Source: CAG-632 sp963626805 (GTDB lineage Bacteria > Bacillota > Clostridia > Lachnospirales > Lachnospiraceae). From it: a DNA stretch of 64,000 nucleotides. The notes beneath the pieces were generated by a model. The model had not been told where the DNA came from and ran no database searches. It worked only from the letters and a program-made list of their open reading frames with translations. This document shows positions 51,483-62,006 of this stretch, one piece after another (the stretch's first letter is position 1; every line of letters starts with the position of its first letter). A program made the position numbers and the translations under genes. The stretch covers positions 20,952-84,951 of the forward strand of contig CAVFXS010000029.1 of NCBI GenBank assembly GCA_963626805.1. The letters are read 5' to 3'.

Positions 51483-54400
51483 TTAGACAATATCTTTTCT
51501 TTTACTCTTTATAAGTACTCCTGCGAGTCCCACAAGTGATGCCATCAGAAGCATTATCCACAGGGGCGGATTGGCTGTATCTCCTGTCTGCGGTGCCGTG
51601 ACATTCTGATTATCCTTCGTGGTATCCTCCGAACTATTCTTATCCTCCGAATCATTCTTATCCTCCGGGTTGCTGTCATCTGATGTATTCTTTACAATCG
51701 TAAAGTTTGTACTTGCTGAACCATCTGTCCAGACAATTTCAAAAGTATGGCTGCCTGCTGATAATGTCTTAAGATAATCTGCCTTTAAAGTAATAATTGT
51801 TGATCCCTCGGCTGCTATGTAGTTTTTGGCATCAAGCACCATACCATCTACCTTTACTGCCTGAAACTTCAAAAAGTCTCCGTTACCTTTGATTACAATG
51901 CTTCCGTCTATGTTCTGTGTCCATGAGCTGTTCGCTCCAGCAATAATCCTGTATGCTTTATGCACATGTGGAATACTGATTATATAGGTAAATGCCTGTA
52001 TCTCACTATTCTGCATTCCATCCTTTACTGCAATGGCTCTGATAGTGGTAACTACGCTCTCACCTTCTGCTCCTGTCACTGAAATCGGTGCTGTATATTT
52101 CGTTCCGTTGGACGCACTTGGCTTTGTTCCATCTGTTGTGTAATATATAACAGCTCCCGGAGTTGAAGATGTAAGCGTTACCTTCTGATTGTCTGTATAA
52201 GTTCCTGCAACAGGATTAGCTGTCGGTGCTCCTGTAATTCCTGCAGCACTGATTTTAATTGTAATTGTTGTTGTAAGTGATACGTCATTCGCATCAATCG
52301 TAGCAGGGCAGGTGATGGCACCTTTTAATGTCACGGACTGCTCTGTCAACACGGATGGATTATAGCTTCCACTTTCAGGCGTAGTTGTATCCCATTTCAC
52401 ATCCGCTTTATCTACTGTTCCTCTCTCCGTTACGATAGTGACCTGTGTCGGGAGATTCATAGCTGCATATGTTGTTCCATTTGCAACTATAATTGGGGTT
52501 GGTGCCGTTATACTTATAAGTTTGTCTTGCATATCATTAGGTGTAATTTCCCTTGGACTACTTGCATAATCCGTAGAAGTATTACCATTGATGCATTCCG
52601 CTAGTAGATACATATGATAATCTGTTCCCAATGTCTTATTTCTCAAAGATTCCGGCAATACAAACGACCCATTTCCGAATACTTCTATTCCATCATAGCT
52701 TTGTGTCGTGCCTGTTATAGCTAATTTCCCATAGTACAGTATTTTCGCATTTTCATCATATGACTTATCCGTAATCATAACAGAAACCTGGTTTACTTCA
52801 TTCTCCGCAGTTGTCAAATAATCAAATGGGACAGATACTTTTCCATCTGAATCCATGGTAACCCATTTGGACTGCCATACTTTAATTGATTTTGTTGTAT
52901 CCCTTAATGTAAGCTTCCATATCTTATCACCGGTATATGCTTCATCACTTATAATGGTGCTGTTTTTAGTTATTTCTGCAGTTTTATCCATTGTTGCAGC
53001 AGTTGTAAAAAGAACAGCTGATTTATCCAGATTAAACGACGGCCTGATGCGAATATATGGATTTGTACAGTCAAAACTTGCTATTTTACCATTTCCATAC
53101 ACGCTTGCTACTTCATTAGCATTTACAGAATTGGATGATCTAAGCCATACATGGGCACCACAGCTTCTAGAATCGTTATCAACATACAGTTCATCAGCCT
53201 CCCTTGCTGAAAGAACAAACACTTTATCTGTCGAGCTGACATCTGTATAATTAGCATTATTAATCGCATAGGATGTATTGTTTTCGATAAATATAGTATC
53301 AAGTATTGCATTCCTTTCAACTTTAGATAAGGAATTATTATAGTATGTGTCATTTAAGTATGTTTGTATATTACTGCCAGTCCAACTATTTCCATTGTTC
53401 GAAAAAGAGCTATATTCCTCCAGCTGGCTATCACTATTCAAAAGAATTGCATCCTTACTTACAGTTTGTGTATCAATGCCGCTTCCAAGCACATGAAATA
53501 ATCTGTTTGTGCCATAGTATACTTTTACGCCTTCTGTGCTATTCCATCCTCCCGGCACCTCATATAATGGAGTGGTTCCAATATTCATACTGTAGACAGT
53601 TGGATATTGCGCTGTAGGTGTACCCTCATCCACTGCACCGCAATCCGTGCATACACCATTTAAATAATGATGATGATGTGGAATATCCTGCATATCTTTT
53701 TGGGCTTCTTCTGATATGATAGGCTTGCTTCCTCCAATCGTCGCCGGAATACTTACAGCAATTTTCTTACCACTTGCATCTGTACCCGCAACTATGCCAG
53801 TGATTATTTTATTTCCACTTGCATCTGTTCTGTATGTTATTTTACTTACATAAGAAGGCACATTAGCCTGAGTGTCTTCTGACACGACGACGCATATTAC
53901 GCTGGCATCAAATGCTGTTTCCGGCACTTCTGCTATTGCTACACCGGCAATCTCTGTTGGAATCTCTATACATTTCTGACCACTACCCTGTGTAACAGAC
54001 ATAATTACAGGTGCATTCGAGCCAGATGAGTAACTACGATACTCATAGGTGATTTCGTTAACGGATTCGTCCACCAGAATTTTATCCATCTCATTGTTTC
54101 CATATGTATTTATCATGACAGTCGTCACCGGACTGCCTTTAATGTAAGTTGGAACAGTAAAATTTTCCTCTTCTGAAAACCTCCCAAAAGTGGCATTCGT
54201 AATAACGATATCTCCATTCGCATTTTCCTTATAGGACACCGTAGAACACATCATCACCAGCATATGACTTGAACTGCTGTCTATAATCATATCCTTTGCA
54301 TACAGGGTTTTAACATCCTGATATATCGGAATATTCATAGTATCTACAGTTCCTGTATTTCCAGAAGTAAAGTAGGCTTCCTTCCTGCCATTCGTTTCAG

Positions 54401-55259
54401 TTATAAGCAGTTTTGATACACTGTCCGGCAGCACAACATTTGTACTATCATCTATTATAAAAATCTGATTGGCATTTAATCTCGAATCCGAAAAGGCTGT
54501 ATCGGAAAATCCGTTAACGGCATATCCGGCAAGCGTCTTCGGCAATTCAACAGTCCTTCCTTCTGCAATGCCATTCCGCACCTTCGGTGTATACTTTGTC
54601 ACAATTATTCCGCCATCCTCAGCATATTTATAATACCATGCCCGTCCTCCATTACCTGTCTCTGATGGTAGAATTTTCAGATTTTCTTCAGCTATTAAAA
54701 CACAGCCACTGCATCCCCATGTTCCATTATCAATCATTCCATCAAAAACAATCTGTTCCTGTGCACCATATTCTATATCTGTTACGGAAAAATCCAATGT
54801 GTCACCATCAAATTCAAAAAGCACATATGCCGTACTATCGGGAATTCCGGCAGATTCAATCTGCCCTTGCACTGCTTTCGGTATCAGTATCGTTTCCAGA
54901 CTGTTGCAGTCCTTAAAAGCATCTTCTCCAATACTTGCTGTCTGGGCATTCAGTTTAATTGTTCCGGACAAATTCGTACAACCTTCAAAAGCATGTGCGC
55001 CGATATTTAAAATCGGCGACGCATCATACCGTCGTTGGAATTCAACGCTCTTTACTGCTTCCTTAGAAATACTCTCGTCCTCCCGCCATGAGGTAGTTCC
55101 ACTGTCACTATGTATAAACAGCTCACCAGTCTCACTATCAAACGAATAGTCTGTCCCATTTGACACGTCTGCCTGTACCGTCACAGGCACAAGACCCGTC
55201 ATCATTATTACAGAAAGAACCACGGCTATTCCTTTTTTACAAATTTTTACTGCTTTCAT
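51483..55259 (-). CDS. BspA-like/DUF6273 surface protein, sortase-anchored (copy B)
   Basis: A 1258-residue secreted protein. Signal peptide about 1-31. Residues 30-560 hold BspA-type leucine-rich elements (IGAHAFEGCTNLSG, IGEDAFKDCNSLE). A DUF6273-type domain at about 590-770 has WTGSNIQTYLNDTYYNN and VWLRSS motifs. Then come an Ig-like region, a chitobiase-type domain (TPGAVIYYTTDGTKPSAS), a further beta domain, an acidic linker (EDKNDSEDKNSSED) and a cell-wall sorting signal APQTGD with membrane helix and basic tail. It would be attached to the wall. The last 350 residues are almost identical to copy A, 25 nt upstream. Confidence 0.85.
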   Translation of the reverse strand: MKAVKICKKGIAVVLSVIMMTGLVPVTVQADVSNGTDYSFDSETGELFIHSDSGTTSWREDESISKEAVKSVEFQRRYDASPILNIGAHAFEGCTNLSGTIKLNAQTASIGEDAFKDCNSLETILIPKAVQGQIESAGIPDSTAYVLFEFDGDTLDFSVTDIEYGAQEQIVFDGMIDNGTWGCSGCVLIAEENLKILPSETGNGGRAWYYKYAEDGGIIVTKYTPKVRNGIAEGRTVELPKTLAGYAVNGFSDTAFSDSRLNANQIFIIDDSTNVVLPDSVSKLLITETNGRKEAYFTSGNTGTVDTMNIPIYQDVKTLYAKDMIIDSSSSHMLVMMCSTVSYKENANGDIVITNATFGRFSEEENFTVPTYIKGSPVTTVMINTYGNNEMDKILVDESVNEITYEYRSYSSGSNAPVIMSVTQGSGQKCIEIPTEIAGVAIAEVPETAFDASVICVVVSEDTQANVPSYVSKITYRTDASGNKIITGIVAGTDASGKKIAVSIPATIGGSKPIISEEAQKDMQDIPHHHHYLNGVCTDCGAVDEGTPTAQYPTVYSMNIGTTPLYEVPGGWNSTEGVKVYYGTNRLFHVLGSGIDTQTVSKDAILLNSDSQLEEYSSFSNNGNSWTGSNIQTYLNDTYYNNSLSKVERNAILDTIFIENNTSYAINNANYTDVSSTDKVFVLSAREADELYVDNDSRSCGAHVWLRSSNSVNANEVASVYGNGKIASFDCTNPYIRIRPSFNLDKSAVLFTTAATMDKTAEITKNSTIISDEAYTGDKIWKLTLRDTTKSIKVWQSKWVTMDSDGKVSVPFDYLTTAENEVNQVSVMITDKSYDENAKILYYGKLAITGTTQSYDGIEVFGNGSFVLPESLRNKTLGTDYHMYLLAECINGNTSTDYASSPREITPNDMQDKLISITAPTPIIVANGTTYAAMNLPTQVTIVTERGTVDKADVKWDTTTPESGSYNPSVLTEQSVTLKGAITCPATIDANDVSLTTTITIKISAAGITGAPTANPVAGTYTDNQKVTLTSSTPGAVIYYTTDGTKPSASNGTKYTAPISVTGAEGESVVTTIRAIAVKDGMQNSEIQAFTYIISIPHVHKAYRIIAGANSSWTQNIDGSIVIKGNGDFLKFQAVKVDGMVLDAKNYIAAEGSTIITLKADYLKTLSAGSHTFEIVWTDGSASTNFTIVKNTSDDSNPEDKNDSEDKNSSEDTTKDNQNVTAPQTGDTANPPLWIMLLMASLVGLAGVLIKSKRKDIV
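51584..52357 (-). repeat. Identical block shared by the two surface genes, copy B
   Basis: About 774 bp that read identically to 55386-56159 (constant offset 3802) in all lines compared. It encodes the end of the Ig-like region, the chitobiase-type domain, the following beta domain and the acidic linker. The flanks diverge on both sides. Confidence 0.9.
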
Positions 55260-55284
55260 ATGTTCACCTCTTTACACATTGACT

Positions 55285-58200
55285 CTACAAGTCATTCTTT
55301 CTTTTACTCTTTATAAGCACTCCTGCAAGTCCCACAAGTGATGCCACCAGAAGCATTATCCACAGGGGTGGATTGGCTGTATCTCCGGTCTGCGGTGCCG
55401 TGACATTCTGATTATCCTTCGTGGTATCCTCCGAACTATTCTTATCCTCCGAATCATTCTTATCCTCCGGGTTGCTGTCATCTGATGTATTCTTTACAAT
55501 CGTAAAGTTTGTACTTGCTGAACCATCTGTCCAGACAATTTCAAAAGTATGGCTGCCTGCTGATAATGTCTTAAGATAATCTGCCTTTAAAGTAATAATT
55601 GTTGATCCCTCGGCTGCTATGTAGTTTTTGGCATCAAGCACCATACCATCTACCTTTACTGCCTGAAACTTCAAAAAGTCTCCGTTACCTTTGATTACAA
55701 TGCTTCCGTCTATGTTCTGTGTCCATGAGCTGTTCGCTCCAGCAATAATCCTGTATGCTTTATGCACATGTGGAATACTGATTATATAGGTAAATGCCTG
55801 TATCTCACTATTCTGCATTCCATCCTTTACTGCAATGGCTCTGATAGTGGTAACTACGCTCTCACCTTCTGCTCCTGTCACTGAAATCGGTGCTGTATAT
55901 TTCGTTCCGTTGGACGCACTTGGCTTTGTTCCATCTGTTGTGTAATATATAACAGCTCCCGGAGTTGAAGATGTAAGCGTTACCTTCTGATTGTCTGTAT
56001 AAGTTCCTGCAACAGGATTAGCTGTCGGTGCTCCTGTAATTCCTGCAGCACTGATTTTAATTGTAATTGTTGTTGTAAGTGATACGTCATTCGCATCAAT
56101 CGTAGCAGGGCAGGTGATGGCACCTTTTAATGTCACGGACTGCTCTGTCAACACGGATGAATCATAGCTTCCGCTGGCAGGTTCAGATGTATCCCATGAC
56201 ACACCTGCTTCTGTCACAGTATTACCTTCTGTTATAATAGTAACCTTTTCCGGGAGATTCATATTTTCATATTCTGTTCCATTCGCAACCGTGATCTCAC
56301 TTGGTGCTGTGATAGCAGTAAGCTTATCCTTTGCGGTGGCAGGGAATGTATAAGTGACAATCAGGGTTCCATCCGCATTTTTTGTCATACTTGTTGCTGC
56401 AGTCCCATTTACTGTTACAGCTACAGTATCTGTAAATACATATCCGGAATTAGCCATCAATATAACCTTTCCTGTATAAACCGTATTGTATAACGCATTG
56501 CCTGTCACTTCACTGCCACTCGCTGTCCAGGTAACCGTTGTGCCTGTAACAGTTGTTGGAACAGTTGCACTTGTATCAAGTGAAGCTCCGGCAACCGGTG
56601 CATCCACTGCTACATTTACATCGCTTATTTCATTATATATAACTGTAATCTTTACAGGAGTACTTGCATAATCCGTTTCTTTTTCTCCGTTGACATCCTC
56701 TGCTACAATATAAGCATAGTAATCACTGCCACATACCTTATCTGAAAGATCCGAAGGAAGTATAAAAGTGCCTGTACCGTATGTAGCAAAGCTTTCCATA
56801 TTCAATGCCCCATAGGCAAGTACTTTTGCATCGTTGGTATTACCCGGTGTATATTCCTTATCCAATATCAGCACGGAAACCTGTGTTACATTTTGACTAT
56901 TGGGTCCATAGGTAGCATATTTAACAGATATGGTGTTCTTATCCCTTGTCACGCCATCATTAGCTACTCTTAAATCACTGTCTAAAAGTGTCAGCTTATA
57001 CTCTGCACCTGTCTGTCCGGCAGTTCCAGAGATGACAGATGAAAAGAGGACAGATGACAGATTGATATTTAAAGCAGGACTCACACCAACATTATTTTTC
57101 TTACCATCGATAGCGCGATCACCCATGCTACCATCTGTACCACATACTCCTGTATTACCATTATCTGTACGAGATGATCTCAACCACCAAAAGTTACTAC
57201 TATTGTATGTTTTTATTCTGTTTGTTGCTTTGCCATACGTATTGCTATATCCATATTTTGTATTAGTTGCTTCCTTTGCATCAAGCAAGAATATTTTATC
57301 TCCATTAAGAGCAACATAATTCAAATTGCTTACTCCACCACCATCTGTACTGCCTGGCTCACTCTTAGTGCTTTCCGCTATAGCATTCTGTTCTAACGTG
57401 CTAAAAGCTGTTGTCATAAAACCATTTAAATAGTTTCTTATATAACTATCCGACCACACATTACTCGAGCTGTCAAACATCCCTGTCCACAGAATGCTGT
57501 CGCAGTCAAGAAGCATGGTCGTTCCGCCAAATACGGATGTACTGCTGTCAAGAACCCTATACTTCACAGGTTCAGCTGTTCCACTACTGCCGACACCGGA
57601 AGTTCCATAAGAGCCATAGTAAACATAACTCCCTTGCCATGCATCTGTTTTCGTAGTTGGTGCAGTTGGATCTGCTATGATGCTTGTTCCTAATGCTATA
57701 TTGGTTTTTGTTGTACTCTCTTCTGTCTCATATTCTCCTGATTTGAAGCCGGTTGCATTGTCCGGTGTCGTTCCATTTACCATACAGGCAATGCTTGTAG
57801 AGTAGATTCTATGAGCAGTATCCCCTTGATTTTTATCACGAGGCCCCAGATACAAACTGGAGCCCTCTTCTTCCGTGATATTAACATTCACTTCAACGTT
57901 ACCAGTTATCTGATATGCGAAGGAAGGACCTCCCCATGCCCGCACCTCACTTTTTCCTTTATTCGTTATGTTTAATGTTATTGCTGATTTAGTTTCGTCC
58001 CTGAACGCAATGGCAGTGCAATACGCTCCACCTATTATATGTGCATTATCAAATGTAACATCGTATACTACAGCATCATCTGTATTATTAAAAAATCGCA
58101 ATGGTGTATCGCATTCTGTGGTACCTGTTATAATGTATTTACCCGTAAATGCTACCTCTGCACCACCATTTTGAGAATAACCGGTTGGTGTTATGCTGAT

Positions 58201-59511
58201 ATATCCATCGGCTAAATTTAATGTCCTGGCAGTTACAGAAGGTGTATTACTTTCTTTGGCAGCCTCTACCACATAACTCAAACCATCATCGCCTGTTGTC
58301 TCAAGCCAGATCCTGCAATTTTCCAGATTAATATCCGATGGATCAGAAATTGCTGTTATACTTTCAGACAGCTTTGATTTCATTTCATCCGTCGTTACAG
58401 ATATCTCGTTTCCGCTGATCATCTTGCTGTAATACCAGTCCGTTCCGGCATTGTTGCCCTGTACAACGATAGCTGCCGACGTTACCGATCCCCTGGTTCC
58501 CTTGATTGTTCCTTCGCTGACATTATATGCTATGGTGCCAATATTCTTTGAGTTTCCGTCCAGCCGTAAAGTCATTGCTGTACCTGCTGCAATCGTACCT
58601 GCTACTTCAGCATCGGATACTGCTGCCTGTGCAGATGATGCAAAAAGGACTGAGGACAGGTTTAGGTTGGATGCCGGACGAACGCCTCCAGTTGACCGCA
58701 TCACATCATTATATACAACACCACCATAATTAGAAACCGCAATATGCACATAGTAGAAAGAACCAGCTGCAGCTACACTATCTGTATATGGGGAACGAAG
58801 CCAAAAATACCCTCCATCGGTCCAATATTTATCCTTTTGCAATTTTATATTGTTCCCGACAGTTATAGTTTTTGAAATTTCTGTACCATAACCACTATAT
58901 TTACCATCAGGAGCATACAACTTATCTGATGTAGTATATTCCTTATCATTCTTAGAATCATTGGTTATAACTGTTGTCGCCTGCATCAATCCCTGCTCTG
59001 CTGTTGAAAAGTAGTTTGTATTCTTCGCCAGCTCACCTATCAGATATTTACGTAACTTGCTTGCTCCATAGTGATTCACATACACTTCTGCTGGATTGCT
59101 ATCTGTATATGTTCCATAGTCATAGTTCTCTCCAAGGTCTGCAACCGTTATAACCGAACCATCTTCCTGAAACATCTGATCTGGTCCTATTGAACTTGCT
59201 GCAAAGATAGCTACATTGTCTGCACTCACATTGCTGTCACTGCCCAGGACATACCATTCCTGTGGTGCTCCGTCGCTATTCTTACCAAACTTAATCTTTC
59301 CGACATTCGTTGCAGTACCAGTATTGTCCGGTGCGAATGTCCCGTCCATAAGCTGTGCCTTTGCCGCATAGGCTGTGACACCTGGTTCCGAGTTTTCATC
59401 TGCCGCCTGCACCTTAAACACATTTCCCGGCATCATCGATATCAACCCAAGTAACATGGTAATCGAAAGTACAACAGCTATTCCCTTCTTAAACCTGTTA
59501 ATTGCTTTCAT
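55285..59511 (-). CDS. DUF6273 surface protein, sortase-anchored (copy A)
   Basis: A 1408-residue secreted protein with a signal peptide ending near residue 37 (VQAADE). Two DUF6273-type domains are visible, about 70-300 (FWLRSPYTDSVAAAG, GGVRPASNLNLSSVLF) and about 640-850 (FWWLRSSRTDN, VSPALNINLSSVLFSS), separated by beta-rich sequence. Then Ig-like modules, the same chitobiase-type and sorting region as copy B (APQTGD, helix, basic tail). The start at 59511 lies 9 nt after AGGAGG; upstream codons overlap the site. It is 25 nt from copy B, so the two form one transcript. The likely role is at the cell surface; no ligand is known. Confidence 0.85.
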   Translation of the reverse strand: MKAINRFKKGIAVVLSITMLLGLISMMPGNVFKVQAADENSEPGVTAYAAKAQLMDGTFAPDNTGTATNVGKIKFGKNSDGAPQEWYVLGSDSNVSADNVAIFAASSIGPDQMFQEDGSVITVADLGENYDYGTYTDSNPAEVYVNHYGASKLRKYLIGELAKNTNYFSTAEQGLMQATTVITNDSKNDKEYTTSDKLYAPDGKYSGYGTEISKTITVGNNIKLQKDKYWTDGGYFWLRSPYTDSVAAAGSFYYVHIAVSNYGGVVYNDVMRSTGGVRPASNLNLSSVLFASSAQAAVSDAEVAGTIAAGTAMTLRLDGNSKNIGTIAYNVSEGTIKGTRGSVTSAAIVVQGNNAGTDWYYSKMISGNEISVTTDEMKSKLSESITAISDPSDINLENCRIWLETTGDDGLSYVVEAAKESNTPSVTARTLNLADGYISITPTGYSQNGGAEVAFTGKYIITGTTECDTPLRFFNNTDDAVVYDVTFDNAHIIGGAYCTAIAFRDETKSAITLNITNKGKSEVRAWGGPSFAYQITGNVEVNVNITEEEGSSLYLGPRDKNQGDTAHRIYSTSIACMVNGTTPDNATGFKSGEYETEESTTKTNIALGTSIIADPTAPTTKTDAWQGSYVYYGSYGTSGVGSSGTAEPVKYRVLDSSTSVFGGTTMLLDCDSILWTGMFDSSSNVWSDSYIRNYLNGFMTTAFSTLEQNAIAESTKSEPGSTDGGGVSNLNYVALNGDKIFLLDAKEATNTKYGYSNTYGKATNRIKTYNSSNFWWLRSSRTDNGNTGVCGTDGSMGDRAIDGKKNNVGVSPALNINLSSVLFSSVISGTAGQTGAEYKLTLLDSDLRVANDGVTRDKNTISVKYATYGPNSQNVTQVSVLILDKEYTPGNTNDAKVLAYGALNMESFATYGTGTFILPSDLSDKVCGSDYYAYIVAEDVNGEKETDYASTPVKITVIYNEISDVNVAVDAPVAGASLDTSATVPTTVTGTTVTWTASGSEVTGNALYNTVYTGKVILMANSGYVFTDTVAVTVNGTAATSMTKNADGTLIVTYTFPATAKDKLTAITAPSEITVANGTEYENMNLPEKVTIITEGNTVTEAGVSWDTSEPASGSYDSSVLTEQSVTLKGAITCPATIDANDVSLTTTITIKISAAGITGAPTANPVAGTYTDNQKVTLTSSTPGAVIYYTTDGTKPSASNGTKYTAPISVTGAEGESVVTTIRAIAVKDGMQNSEIQAFTYIISIPHVHKAYRIIAGANSSWTQNIDGSIVIKGNGDFLKFQAVKVDGMVLDAKNYIAAEGSTIITLKADYLKTLSAGSHTFEIVWTDGSASTNFTIVKNTSDDSNPEDKNDSEDKNSSEDTTKDNQNVTAPQTGDTANPPLWIMLLVASLVGLAGVLIKSKRKNDL
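55386..56159 (-). repeat. Identical block shared by the two surface genes, copy A
   Basis: Partner of 51584-52357. The sequence identity without silent changes implies recent duplication or gene conversion limited to this module. Confidence 0.9.
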
Positions 59512-59618
59512 ATATCTCATCCTCCTCTTTTTATTCCAACTAACACTCCTCATAACTGATTTTACCTCAAAAGGCAAGAAATCTCCTTATATTTTTTTGT
59601 TATTTTTATTTTTTTTAG

Positions 59619-59757
59619 TTATTTATAACAACATACGCTCCGTCGGCTTTCTTACCATCAGGTGTGACACAGGTAACATCAACGGTCTGCTCCGTGCCGG
59701 GATTTTCCGCAACGATATTCATCTTTTCATCACCTTCTTGTACTGTCAAATCCTTGT
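59619..59757 (-). pseudogene. Orphan C-terminal coding fragment
   Basis: An open frame directly after the dNTPase stop reads LTVQEGDEKMNIVAENPGTE and ends PDGKKADGAYVVINN before TAA at 59619-59621. It looks like the last strands of an Ig-like or surface domain without a beginning. An internal ATG could give 35 residues with a weak AAGAAGGTG site, but a decayed remnant is more likely. Confidence 0.4.
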
Positions 59758-59758
59758 A

Positions 59759-61675
59759 TTAAGCCATTAATTTTTTATATTCTTCTAATGCATATCCATC
59801 CGTCATTCCTGCAATATAATCTGTTATAGCTCTTATCAATATTCTTCGTTTTTCAAAAATGACAATATCCTTCTCCCCCTCGTCAGCCCCCTTTCCATCC
59901 AGATAATCTAAAATAGTTTCTTCCCTGAGCTCTTTCGTTGTAATTTCATTAATTTCTTCATTAACCAGCTTTATACTTCCATCGCTTAAAAAAATTGCAC
60001 TATTCGCAACTGCTTTGTTTTTATGTTTTAATGTTTCAACAAAAATTTTATGTACTGTTCCAGAATGCAACAATCTTGGATTCTTATAATATTTCTCAAA
60101 TAATCTTTGAACTATCATGCTTGCGTTATAGTCTGCCCTTGCCACTTCATAGTTACAGATTACTTTTTTCTGAACTACCTTTTCTAAATAATTATTTACT
60201 CTTTCTACTTCTGGTGAAAAACATACCATTTTTATATTATTCTTTAATGATATTTCACTGATTTCCTCGTGTGTTGCAATTAACCGGGCCGAATATTCTA
60301 TTGTACTTTCTATAAAATAATTAATAATAACTGATACAATTCTCGAAATTTTAAGTTCTTTTATATCAACAATTAAATGTTTTGCATTCGCAATATCCTC
60401 AAGTTCTTGATTTATATAACCGGATAGTTCTCTGCATTTATCTATTCTTAATCTATCTGTAAATTCTTCAATTGTAATTACTCCCGATGTAAGTGCATCA
60501 TCCACATCATGCCCTCTTTGTGCAATCTCATCTGCAATAGCAACGACCTGTCCCTCCAGACTTGAGCATATCTGCTCTTTCTCATCATTAAGGTATATTT
60601 TATTAATATATTCTTCTGATAGAAAGTCCTCGATTTTTATTTCCTTTGGATTTAGCTTTGTATGTTTCAAAACACCTTCAATAACTTGCACACTAACGTT
60701 TAATCCAGGGAATTCTTTATATTTCTCTTCTATTTGTGTTAATATCTTTGCACTTTGATAGTTATGTTTAAATCCTCCATAACACCTATGTTCAAACAAT
60801 TTATCATTTGTCTTATGGGCATCTATCCCTACATCTATTTTTCCACATAAGATATCATCAAGAGTCCTTTCTCCCTGATGTCCAAATGGAGTATGTCCCA
60901 AGTCATGCCCTAATGCGATTGCTTCAGTCAAGTCAAGGTTCAGCCTTAATGCATATGCGATTGCCTTTGCTATTTGATTAACCTCCAAGGAATGTGTCAT
61001 TCTGGTTCGATAATAGTCTCCTTTTTCTGAACCAAATATTTGTGCTTTATCAACCAATCTCCTGAAAGCTTTACAATTAACAACCCTTTCCCTGTCTCTT
61101 TGAAATTCCGTTCTGTATACACCAACATCGTCACTCGGATATATACGTATAGATTGCTCATCCTGTTGTGCCAATCTGCTTAATTCATAAGCTTCAGCTA
61201 TTTTTCCTTTACTTGTCTTGTCAAAATTATAATCATTCCCCTTACTTGCAATTATTCGTTCTCTCAATTCATGATACAAGCTTTCCATATCATTCATTAT
61301 AACGTATTGCCCATATCCAAAATCAGCATCAATATCCAAATCAATTTTATCTATTATACTGTCTATAACCCTTTGATGATGTTCCCGGGTTAAATGCACT
61401 CTCATTATATATTCAATACTATTTTTTTCATTAATATTAACATCCGAGCCTATAAAAACATCCCTGATTTCTTTTTCATCTGAATTTATATACGCAATCA
61501 TTAAAACAATCCCGTTGCCACCAAAATTTTTCTTTAACTCCATTAGAGCTTTCTCATTTAAGGTTCCATCGACAGAATTATAATATCTTTTTTTCACCAA
61601 TTTAAAGCTCTCCTGTGCATATTTATTAATCCGTTCATCACTATTATTATTTTTAATAATCAATACTTTTCCCAT
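59759..61675 (-). CDS. dGTPase-like HD domain nucleotide triphosphohydrolase with N-terminal extension
   Basis: A 638-residue protein. From about 185 it follows the deoxynucleotide triphosphohydrolase (Dgt) pattern: YRTEFQRDRERVVNCKAFRRL, RTRMTHSLEVNQIA (His228), GHDLGHTPFGHQGE (His257, Asp258, His261, His266), and the later Asp in AIADEIAQRGHD. These enzymes cleave dNTPs to deoxynucleosides plus triphosphate. Residues 1-180 form an extension I do not recognise. Base composition is visibly more AT-rich than the neighbours, and it sits beside mobile-element scars, suggesting transfer. Dgt-family enzymes can serve in anti-phage defence; that role is inference. Start has AAGGGG. Confidence 0.82.
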   Translation of the reverse strand: MGKVLIIKNNNSDERINKYAQESFKLVKKRYYNSVDGTLNEKALMELKKNFGGNGIVLMIAYINSDEKEIRDVFIGSDVNINEKNSIEYIMRVHLTREHHQRVIDSIIDKIDLDIDADFGYGQYVIMNDMESLYHELRERIIASKGNDYNFDKTSKGKIAEAYELSRLAQQDEQSIRIYPSDDVGVYRTEFQRDRERVVNCKAFRRLVDKAQIFGSEKGDYYRTRMTHSLEVNQIAKAIAYALRLNLDLTEAIALGHDLGHTPFGHQGERTLDDILCGKIDVGIDAHKTNDKLFEHRCYGGFKHNYQSAKILTQIEEKYKEFPGLNVSVQVIEGVLKHTKLNPKEIKIEDFLSEEYINKIYLNDEKEQICSSLEGQVVAIADEIAQRGHDVDDALTSGVITIEEFTDRLRIDKCRELSGYINQELEDIANAKHLIVDIKELKISRIVSVIINYFIESTIEYSARLIATHEEISEISLKNNIKMVCFSPEVERVNNYLEKVVQKKVICNYEVARADYNASMIVQRLFEKYYKNPRLLHSGTVHKIFVETLKHKNKAVANSAIFLSDGSIKLVNEEINEITTKELREETILDYLDGKGADEGEKDIVIFEKRRILIRAITDYIAGMTDGYALEEYKKLMA

Positions 61676-61795
61676 TGTTATCCCCTTCCCTTGCCATATA
61701 CTTCATGTATCCACAATCATTCCCTATCCGTGTTTCCGGCTTACTTACCGCTTCTTCTGTTACACGATGCCTAAAAGCCTATCTTTTTTTCTTTC

Positions 61796-61939
61796 TCAAT
61801 ATCCACTTATATGAAGATTTCGATTATGACGCTCATTTTTTTCGTTCAAAAGCAGATTTCTAAGAAATGCTTTAAGATTCTTAGGACATGCCTTTACGCA
61901 TTCCATACATAAAATACAATCCGTTCCGATAATCGTGTT
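61796..61939 (-). pseudogene. C-terminal fragment of a 4Fe-4S protein
   Basis: A frame after a TAG at 61940-61942 reads DCILCMECVKACPKN, the C-x2-C-x2-C-x3-CP pattern of a ferredoxin-type cluster, then ends at TGA (61796-61798). There is no start codon or ribosome site. It is a truncated remnant overlapping, in another frame, the PPOX fragment. Confidence 0.6.
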
Positions 61940-61985
61940 CTACTATTTCATTAAAATCTGTTATTTCTCTGTCTTTCTTGCGCAT
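61881..61985 (-). pseudogene. N-terminal fragment of a pyridoxamine 5'-phosphate oxidase-like protein
   Basis: MRKKDREITDFNEIVEH is the characteristic beginning of a flavin-binding PPOX-family protein of Clostridia, but the frame then leaves the family and stops after 34 codons. The junction with the 4Fe-4S fragment marks a deletion. It starts 22 nt downstream of phzF-like, with AGAGGCG upstream. Confidence 0.55.
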
Positions 61986-62006
61986 ATATTCGCCTCTATT
62001 AATTTT

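Noticed and set aside
61676..61795. Short minus-strand frame before the dNTPase gene that reads like a protein end
   Set aside because: It lacks a recognisable family and a start; it may be another remnant but cannot be supported.
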